DNA of 5,239 nt from NCBI GenBank assembly GCA_009691315.1, contig SICT01000072.1, forward strand, positions 1 through 5,239, given 5' to 3'. Source of the stretch: Candidatus Uhrbacteria bacterium (GTDB lineage Bacteria > Patescibacteriota > Patescibacteriia > 2-12-FULL-60-25). The position numbers were made by a program, and so were the translations under genes. Position 1 is the first letter of the stretch. Each line of letters begins with the position of its first letter. The notes below the pieces were generated by a model. The model made no database searches. It was not told the origin of the DNA and saw only the letters and a program-made list of their open reading frames with translations. Positions 1-4,082 of the stretch are shown in pieces.

Positions 1-49
1 AACGCGCGGGTGAGGGACATGCCGAGAAGTGTAGCGGTCTCTTGATTTT

Positions 50-85
50 TTGTCATTCCTGCGAAGGGAGGGATCTCTCAAATGA
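50..85. repeat. possible fragment of a dispersed intergenic repeat
   Basis: The stretch with TGTCATTCCTGCGAAGGGAG followed by GGATCTC resembles the short dispersed repeats (GTCATTCC-GCGAAGG-GGAATCTC type) found between genes in many environmental bacterial genomes. ATTCC and GGGAT can pair across it as a weak hairpin with a G-T pair. Only one copy is present in the window, so its repeat status rests on recall of similar elements. Confidence 0.3.
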
Positions 86-91
86 TTTCTA

Positions 92-256
92 CTATGAGTG
101 ATCAAAAATTTTAATATATAAAGACATGGCCTCTTGTAGATGCCGTTTTGTTTCCATGATCGTTTTGCCCCAGGTGTGACAACCTTTAAGAGCCGGGACG
201 TATCCATGGAATCCTTTTTTATCCGGTTCAATGATAATGCGATAGGTGGCGTTCAT
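92..256 (-). CDS. small HicB-like (UPF0150 / HicB_like antitoxin fold) protein
   Basis: A 54-residue protein, complete from ATG (256-254) to TAG (94-92). It reads as one HicB-like antitoxin domain: a first beta strand YRIIIEPD, then GFHGYVPALKGCHTWGKT, which matches the family pattern of a beta hairpin with V-P-x-L-x-G-C-x-x-x-G-x-T, then an amphipathic helix (METKRHLQEAMSLYIKIF) like the family's EAxxNIxEAIxLYL helix. In HicAB systems HicB neutralises the HicA mRNA interferase and often represses its own operon through an extra DNA-binding domain. This protein has no such domain, and no HicA is visible in the window; only 91 bases remain downstream of the stop, so a partner beyond the edge is possible. 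It is divergent from the DGR target gene with 84 bases between the two start codons. Fold assignment is fairly confident from motif reading; an antitoxin role is inferred. Confidence 0.75.
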   Translation of the reverse strand: MNATYRIIIEPDKKGFHGYVPALKGCHTWGKTIMETKRHLQEAMSLYIKIFDHS

Positions 257-263
257 ATATGAG

Positions 264-291
264 ATTATATCCTCATTTTGTAAAAAAGCAA
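264..291 (-). promoter_or_regulatory. promoter of the HicB-like gene
   Basis: On the minus strand a consensus -10 box TATAAT (269-264) lies 16 bases after TTGCTT (291-286), which matches the TTG half of a -35 box. Transcription would start about at 257, directly before the ATG at 256, so the mRNA would be leaderless or nearly so. This agrees with the absence of a Shine-Dalgarno sequence. Confidence 0.5.
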
Positions 292-307
292 CTGTTCGGC
301 ATTGAAA

Positions 308-313
308 TATATT
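308..313 (+). promoter_or_regulatory. weak candidate -10 box for the DGR target gene
   Basis: TATATT on the plus strand sits 27 bases before the ATG at 341, in the 84-base divergent gap shared with the HicB-like gene. It is the best -10 match upstream of the target gene, but no convincing -35 is found at the right distance. The call is tentative. Confidence 0.25.
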
Positions 314-340
314 GTCTTTTCATGCCAAGATACTACCAAT

Positions 341-2314
341 ATGGAAAAACCAGCCGCCTTCCTCCATCGCAAATACCGTGACCTAAATGCCAGTCCAGAA
401 GTCGCGTCTGCTGCTCGTCGTACCAAGGGTCTCACGGGCACAGAGCTTCCGCCTCAGAAAACTGAAGAACGTATTGATAATTATCTCAAACGTTTGAGAC
501 GTATTTTTGGTCGTAAAGATCCAGATGATCGTGAACGAGGCCTCAATGCGTTCAAAAAAGTCTTGCATGATAAGTACGTTATCAAACCAGAAGATATTCC
601 AGAAGCCTATTTTGATTCCATTAAGCGCAAGCATCGCGAAGAAGGCCATGGCGACATTGAAATTCCAGATGACTATCGGCGCGAGCTTGCTGAGACAGTG
701 AGGGGCGATCAAAAACGTTCATTAGATAGGTGGATAAACTATCTCACTTCAGATGATGCAAAATATCCCGATTGGCTGAGATATTTTGCTCTACGCAATA
801 TTTTGCGTATGGGCCGATATGACAAGAAAAAGAAAGCTTTTACCGAAAGAACTGGTGGGGCCACGAGTCCGTTCCCAGATATCAACTATGAAGCCCTGGC
901 CATTGTTCTTGATGCAATGGAAAAACAGTCTAAGGGCGAGGAGCCGAGATTCGGTTATGATATTGAGCCGGAAGTAAAACAACAATTTCTTCAATTTTTA
1001 AAAACACAGAATTTTGCCAAGCTATATGCCTTAGCCGTAGAGGAATTTAAACCTATCCCCGAAGAATTGCTTAAGATTACCAAAGGCCAATGGGTTACAT
1101 ATCCCAGAGGATCTGATCACATGCCGCTCGTACGAGCCATTTCCGATTATGGGACCGGGTGGTGTTTGAGAGGGGAATCAATGGCGGAGCGATATTTGGT
1201 GCGGGATCAGAATGATTTGCATGTCTATTTTTCGAATGATGAGACGGGTAAACCAACTGTTCCAAGAGTGGTCATCGTGATCAACGCACAGAACAAGATG
1301 ATGGAAGTAAGAGGAGTCGCCGAACAAGAGAACCTTGACCCTTATATTGGTGAGATCGTTCAAAAGAGATTGACAGAACATCCAGATGGTAAGTCATGGG
1401 AAAAGAAAGATCGTGACATGCGATATTTGACCATGATTGAAAAGAAGGTCAAGGCCAAAGAAGTCCTTGCTAAAGCTGATCTCATTTTTCTCTACGAAAT
1501 CAACGCTCCTATTGAAGGGTTTGGGTATTCCGTAGATGGCAAATGTTCTGATCCACGGGTTAAAGAGCTTCGAAGTGAGCGCGATCCAAAGGCTGATGCC
1601 CCGATTGTTTTTGAATGTCAGCCAAACCAAATTGCTTGGAGCAAAGACGAAATAAAAACAGATACCAAGGCCTATGTCGGCCCTTTATTTCCCGGTATCT
1701 TTTTGATCTGTCGACGCTTCGATCATCTGTGTACTTCATTTCCAGAAGGTAATATGACATTGCCAACGCTTGAGATTGGAGGCAAAACGGAAAAACAATT
1801 GGAAACGGCTCTTACCAAGGCCAAGAGCAACATCAGTCCTTATTCTCTGCAGATGATGCAAGGCAAGGATTTCAAACCACAGAAGAAGACAGAGCAAGTT
1901 GATCTTGTCCGCCTCAAAGTCAACGATCTGTTTAACGATAATCAAAATCACACCACCGATGAAATTTATCGTAAGGCTGAAGAATTTGGTCTAGATCTTT
2001 GTCCAGCAGAAGTCGGTCCGCATCTGCGACTTGCCTACACAGACCAGCCTTTGAATGAATGGCTATACATCGGCATGAAACCAATAGCCGCTGCTGGCGG
2101 CCGTCCGGGCGTATTCGGCGTGGCACGCGATGATGATGGGTTGTGGTTGAGCAGCTGCTGGGCGGAACCCGCGGATCCATGGAATCCCGGTTGCCCTGTT
2201 TGTCTTCCGTCTCCGCAAGTGATGCTTAGAAACTTGGTTTCTTTTAGTTCCTTTGAACCTTTGGCACTTTTCCGCCAGAGGCGGATCCGCCTCTGGCGGA
2301 AATACTTTGGGTGA
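341..2314 (+). CDS. DGR target (variable) protein, large N-terminal region plus C-terminal VR domain, frameshifted in VR
   Basis: The product is a large soluble protein whose C-terminus is diversified by the DGR. I chose the ATG at 341 (MEKPAAFLHRKY...) over the in-frame TTG at 302, because the 13 residues in between look random. No signal peptide or membrane segment is evident. Residues 1-140 are charged and probably helical. About residues 271-275 (GTGWC) begin a compact segment with EVRG and a strand-rich part (VPRVVIVI). A pre-VR segment (AEEFGLDLCPAEVGPHLRL... NEWLYIGMKPI) leads into VR at residue 582. VR contains DDDGLWL and PWNP, consistent with a C-type-lectin-like ligand-binding domain as in known DGR targets. 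An extra base at about 2196-2197 relative to TR shifts the frame. Without it the protein would end ...FVFRLRK at TGA 2220-2222 (626 aa). As given, it runs on with unrelated residues to 2314 and overlaps the RT gene by 71 bases. I recall similar long DGR targets in Patescibacteria; the N-terminal function is unknown. Confidence 0.85.
   Translation: MEKPAAFLHRKYRDLNASPEVASAARRTKGLTGTELPPQKTEERIDNYLKRLRRIFGRKDPDDRERGLNAFKKVLHDKYVIKPEDIPEAYFDSIKRKHREEGHGDIEIPDDYRRELAETVRGDQKRSLDRWINYLTSDDAKYPDWLRYFALRNILRMGRYDKKKKAFTERTGGATSPFPDINYEALAIVLDAMEKQSKGEEPRFGYDIEPEVKQQFLQFLKTQNFAKLYALAVEEFKPIPEELLKITKGQWVTYPRGSDHMPLVRAISDYGTGWCLRGESMAERYLVRDQNDLHVYFSNDETGKPTVPRVVIVINAQNKMMEVRGVAEQENLDPYIGEIVQKRLTEHPDGKSWEKKDRDMRYLTMIEKKVKAKEVLAKADLIFLYEINAPIEGFGYSVDGKCSDPRVKELRSERDPKADAPIVFECQPNQIAWSKDEIKTDTKAYVGPLFPGIFLICRRFDHLCTSFPEGNMTLPTLEIGGKTEKQLETALTKAKSNISPYSLQMMQGKDFKPQKKTEQVDLVRLKVNDLFNDNQNHTTDEIYRKAEEFGLDLCPAEVGPHLRLAYTDQPLNEWLYIGMKPIAAAGGRPGVFGVARDDDGLWLSSCWAEPADPWNPGCPVCLPSPQVMLRNLVSFSSFEPLALFRQRRIRLWRKYFG
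2084..2218 (+). repeat. DGR variable repeat (VR)
   Basis: This 135-base segment is in frame with the 3' end of the target gene. It aligns to the minus-strand TR at 3805-3672 with about 25 substitutions, all at positions where TR has A, and none where TR has C, G or T. At least 18 codons change: the three Asn codons of TR (AAC AAC AAC) become Ser Ser Cys, and the GAA CAC AAT block becomes GCA CGC GAT. Positions fixed in both copies include GATGATGGGTTGTGGTTGA and GTTTGTCTTCCGTCTCCG. The latter is a T/C-rich, A-free 3' end that fits the initiation-of-mutagenic-homing (IMH) region. One extra base at 2196-2197 (CCCTG against CCAG in TR) sits beside a mutated adenine. The upstream boundary is approximate because TR begins with four As. 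Confidence 0.96.
2228..2242. other. hairpin just downstream of VR (candidate DGR target-site structure)
   Basis: AGAAAC-TTG-GTTTCT forms a perfect 6-bp stem with a 3-base loop, beginning 9 bases after the end of VR. It fits inside the 21-base gap between the TGA at 2220-2222, the expected native stop of the target gene, and the RT stop codon (2246-2244). In the Bordetella phage DGR a hairpin/cruciform directly after VR strongly promotes homing, and comparable inverted repeats follow other DGR variable regions. The position matches; function is inferred. Confidence 0.5.
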
Positions 2315-3290
2315 GCTTGTATGTATTGCCGTGGCTCAATAGTCCGAGATACGAAGCAATAGTTTGTGTTGATTTATTCTGCTGCAAATTTTTCAGCATC
2401 CGACGTTTCGTCGAAGTTCTGAGCACGCAATGGTGAGGGAAATGCACCCAACCCAGGAAGTCAAGGCCAGCTGCCAACGTTTTGATGAAGCATTTTTTTG
2501 GATGGAGCGATAATTTTAATTTGTTTTCAAGAAATGTGGCAATCTTTTGAATGAGATCTAGGAGATAGCGTTTGTTATGATGTAGAACGATGAAATCATC
2601 GGCATAACGAGCATAGTATTTGACCTTGAGTTTTCGTTTTATGAATTGGTCAAATTCGTTCATGTAGGTATTCACGAGAAGTTGACTGGTTAAGTTGCCG
2701 AGCGGTAGGCCGGCATCGATTTTGCCATCTGTATGGAAGCTATCGATGATTTGGTCCAAAAGCCAGAGAGTATCCGCGTCAGAAATATGTCGCCTCAAAA
2801 TATTTTTTAAAATTGCATGATCGATATTCGCAAAAAATTTACGAATATCACATTTCAGAATCCAAACGGTACGCGTATGGTTGTGTGACACTTTTCGTGC
2901 CATCATTTTTAAGCGATTCATGGCTTGATGTGTACCTTTTTTGAGACGGCATGAATATGAGTCATGAATGAATTTTCTATCGAAATAGGGATAGAGAATT
3001 CTGTGCACGGCGTGATGTACGAGTCGATCTCGGACCTGAGCTTTATGGATATCGCGCGGTTTTGGATCGTTTATTTTAAATGGATGGTATGAGCCGTGGC
3101 AATACGTTTTATTCTTGAGTTCTTCGTGTAAGAGCAGGATATTGTCAGAAAACTGTAGGAAAAATTTTGCTACGTCCTGGCGCTTGCGTTTACCTTTCAA
3201 GAATTCTTTCCAGGATATGAGCAGATTTTCGAAAGAGATGATATCATCGTATCCATGTTGCAGCCCTCCAACTCTCTCTCTCTCTCTCAA
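2244..3290 (-). CDS. DGR reverse transcriptase
   Basis: This is a group II-intron-like RT of the DGR clade that copies TR RNA into A-mutagenised cDNA together with Avd. Landmarks on the minus strand: an N-terminal region with IISFENLLISWKEFLKGK; HKAQVRDRLVHHAVHRIL and SYSCRLKKGTHQA (early RT blocks); WILKCDIRKFFANIDH, with the first catalytic Asp near 2849; LPLGNLTSQ near 2708-2682, the SQ-type motif 4 typical of DGR RTs; YADD near 2606-2595 with the catalytic aspartates; then LHPKK, DFLGW and TSTKRRM in the palm/thumb. There is no maturase, endonuclease or integrase domain. Length (~348 aa) is normal for the family. The TTG at 3290 is used because GAGG lies 5 bases before it, and the frame stays open to a TTG at 3317. 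The conserved domain only begins at about 3260. A stronger ATG (3256-3254, after GGAGGG) is out of frame by one base. The C-terminal tail SARGGSASGGK is translated palindrome and probably not ancestral. Confidence 0.93.
   Translation of the reverse strand: MRERERVGGLQHGYDDIISFENLLISWKEFLKGKRKRQDVAKFFLQFSDNILLLHEELKNKTYCHGSYHPFKINDPKPRDIHKAQVRDRLVHHAVHRILYPYFDRKFIHDSYSCRLKKGTHQAMNRLKMMARKVSHNHTRTVWILKCDIRKFFANIDHAILKNILRRHISDADTLWLLDQIIDSFHTDGKIDAGLPLGNLTSQLLVNTYMNEFDQFIKRKLKVKYYARYADDFIVLHHNKRYLLDLIQKIATFLENKLKLSLHPKKCFIKTLAAGLDFLGWVHFPHHCVLRTSTKRRMLKNLQQNKSTQTIASYLGLLSHGNTYKLTQSISARGGSASGGKVPKVQRN
2269..2302. repeat. perfect 34-nt palindrome (REP-like)
   Basis: TTTCCGCCAGAGGCGGA followed by its exact reverse complement gives a 34-base perfect palindrome centred between 2285 and 2286, with no mismatch. 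It could form a GC-rich cruciform or an RNA hairpin of about 15 bp. It lies 50 bases after VR and inside the 3' tails of both open frames, encoding RQRRIRLWRK on plus and ARGGSASGGK on minus, which look like non-native tails. GC-rich palindromes of this type resemble REP-like elements I recall as scattered in CPR genomes. It could also act as a bidirectional terminator between the convergent target and RT genes, although no strong T-tract follows on either side. Confidence 0.8.
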
Positions 3291-3651
3291 TAACGCCTCG
3301 ATTTTGCAGAGAATCAAAGAGGGATATTTGGTGTGGATGAGTATTGTTCCGCATATTCAGAAAGGCGCGCGTTATACCATCGGTACACGGATTGAAAATA
3401 AATTTCTTGATCTCCTTGAATTGGGTTATGTCGCGTATTTTACCAGCAGGATGCATAAAACAGAAAAAATTAACGAATGTATTTTTTTGACAGATATTTT
3501 GAAATTTTTTATCTCGATCGCTTGGGAAGGAAAACTATTATCGCACACACAGTTCGAAGAGGTTGTGTTGAAGCTTGATGAGATCGGGAAAATGCTGGGC
3601 GGGTGGAGGAATGGTTTGAATAATCCGGAAAAGAAAAACCGTACGCTTTAA
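3238..3651 (+). CDS. avd: DGR accessory variability determinant (Avd-like four-helix bundle protein)
   Basis: Avd is a small basic pentameric helical-bundle protein that binds the RT and TR RNA and is needed for cDNA priming. The conserved part starts about 3304: LQRIKEGYLVW, then IQKGARYTIGTRIENKFLDLL, which matches the family's P-K/x-x-RYTLG-x-(K/R)I signature at the end of helix 1. This is followed by the RMHKTEKINECIFLTDILKFFI helix, LLSHTQFEEVVLKLDEIGKML and the terminal GGWRNG, the near-universal GGW end. About 115 residues from 3304 would be normal family length. The start is unresolved. The nearest in-frame ATG upstream of the core is 3238 (used here), a TTG lies at 3304, and the frame is open back to 3115. 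An ATG at 3255 would give a natural N-terminus only if the CT tract had one more repeat. The gene is head-to-head with the RT gene and overlaps its 5' end. Its TAA (3649-3651) falls in the loop of a hairpin. Confidence 0.85.
   Translation: MISSYPCCSPPTLSLSLNNASILQRIKEGYLVWMSIVPHIQKGARYTIGTRIENKFLDLLELGYVAYFTSRMHKTEKINECIFLTDILKFFISIAWEGKLLSHTQFEEVVLKLDEIGKMLGGWRNGLNNPEKKNRTL
3254..3269 (-). promoter_or_regulatory. Shine-Dalgarno plus ATG, one base out of frame with the RT
   Basis: On the minus strand GGAGGG (3269-3264) is followed after 7 bases by ATG (3256-3254), the best ribosome-binding site in the window and exactly where the conserved RT sequence begins. Read from this ATG the frame stops after 19 codons. 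One extra G (ATGGGATAC instead of ATGGATAC) would give MGYDDIISFENLL and join the RT frame. It is therefore probably the ancestral RT start, disrupted by a one-base loss or by a sequence error. Confidence 0.5.
3273..3288. repeat. (TC)8 dinucleotide tract in the RT/avd overlap
   Basis: Sixteen bases of uninterrupted TC repeat (GA on the minus strand) lie inside both the avd frame (LSLSL) and the upstream extension of the RT frame (RERER). Such tracts are prone to slipped-strand length change. Adding one unit (+2 bases) would place the plus-strand ATG at 3255 in frame with avd, and the minus-strand ATG at 3354 in frame with the RT. Confidence 0.85.
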
Positions 3652-3659
3652 GCATACGG
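3628..3659 (-). terminator. rho-independent terminator-like hairpin after TR
   Basis: On the minus strand CCGTATGCT-TAA-AGCGTACGG (3659-3639) forms a 9-bp stem with one T-G wobble, followed immediately by TTTTTCTTTT (3638-3629). This is the form of an intrinsic terminator for RNA coming through TR. It lies 12 bases past the end of TR, and its loop contains the avd stop codon on the other strand. On the plus strand the hairpin is followed by an A-rich stretch, so it should not terminate avd transcription efficiently. Confidence 0.6.
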
Positions 3660-3671
3660 AAAAGAAAACAG

Positions 3672-3805
3672 TTTCGGAGACGGAAGACAAACTGGTTATC
3701 GGGATTCCATGGATTCGCGGGTTTCGTCCAGTTGTTGTTCAACCACAACCCATCATCATTGTGTTCCACGTTGAATACGTTCGGATTGCCGTCAGCATCG
3801 GTTTT
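3672..3805 (-). repeat. DGR template repeat (TR)
   Basis: This 134-base segment on the minus strand is the invariant donor for VR. It contains about 42 adenines, of which about 25 differ in VR; no other base differs. The adenines are concentrated in AAC/AAT codons (read in the VR frame: FNVEHNDDGLWLNNNW), the usual TR design, since AAY mutated at its first two positions can give many residues but no stop codon. The 3' end GTTTGTCTTCCGTCTCCG is A-free and identical in VR. TR keeps the frame that VR has lost, continuing NQFVFRLRN. It is on the same strand as the RT but upstream of it, with avd antisense between, and inverted relative to VR. Confidence 0.96.
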
Positions 3806-4045
3806 GTATGGCGCGCCATCCAGATCACTGTCCCTCGGATGATGCTTGGGGCTGCATTTTATTTGCGATCGAGAATCGCCGAGCGCACCATACCAAGTGT
3901 TTCTTTTTTGAAGGCAAAGGGCAAACCCTCTCCGCCAAGCCGCCTGGCCTGAGGAGATCAAAGGCTAGCCGAGCGGACTCTCAATCTGCATTTGTCGGCA
4001 AGGTCTCGAACAGTCGTAACCGTTCGATAAAACCAAACTGATCTT

Positions 4046-4054
4046 AGTATAGCA
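4046..4054 (-). promoter_or_regulatory. extended -10 promoter candidate for the TR RNA
   Basis: On the minus strand TGC-TATACT (4054-4046) is an extended -10 element. No good -35 is needed with an extended -10; GATAAC at 17 bases upstream is a poor match. It would start a transcript at about 4040 running through TR. It lies between TR and the glycosyltransferase gene, which is transcribed in the opposite direction. Confidence 0.45.
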
Positions 4055-4082
4055 AAATGAATGAGTGTGTTATCATTTTGTC

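Larger units (their letters stand above)
3628..4040 (-). ncRNA. inferred TR-containing template RNA
   Basis: This is the probable transcript copied by the DGR RT. It would run from about 4040, downstream of an extended -10 box at 4054-4046, through TR (3805-3672) to the hairpin and T-tract at 3659-3628, about 410 nt. It occupies the gap between avd and the glycosyltransferase, where no protein gene is convincing. The minus strand is open in one frame through TR (about 3961-3509), but outside TR its sequence shows no family features. DGR template RNAs need sequence 3' of TR for cDNA priming; here only ~45 nt follow TR before the T-tract. The ends are inferred from promoter and terminator appearance only. 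Confidence 0.45.

Noticed and set aside
1..45. End of a plus-strand gene (NARVRDMPRSVAVS then TGA), or a minus-strand ATG at 21 opening MSLTRA
   Set aside because: Either could be the edge of a neighbouring gene, but 6-14 codons at a window edge cannot support a call.
202..214. 13-base match ATCCATGGAATCC shared between the HicB-like gene and VR/TR (2175-2187)
   Set aside because: Short and built around the palindrome CCATGG. It lies in coding sequence (GFHGY) of an unrelated gene on the opposite strand, with no A-specific pattern beyond it.
302..340. TTG start 39 bases upstream of the target ATG
   Set aside because: No ribosome-binding site, and the added residues (KYIVFSCQDTTN) are unlike the natural-looking start MEKPAAFLHRKY.
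2244..3290. RT as part of a group II intron or retron
   Set aside because: No maturase or HNH domain, no intron RNA domain V-like structure or msr/msd was seen, while TR, VR and Avd are all present and motif 4 is of the DGR SQ type.
3509..3961. 150-codon minus-strand open frame covering TR
   Set aside because: Its protein-like part is just TR read in the VR frame. It starts at TTG without a ribosome-binding site, the flanking translation has no family features, and it runs antisense into avd. It is better explained as template RNA.
3973..3989. tRNA-like anticodon arm: GCGGA-CTCTCAA-TCTGC (5-bp stem, 7-base loop with CTC)
   Set aside because: No matching acceptor stem, D-arm or T-arm could be built around it. 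Probably chance, or local structure in the TR leader RNA region.
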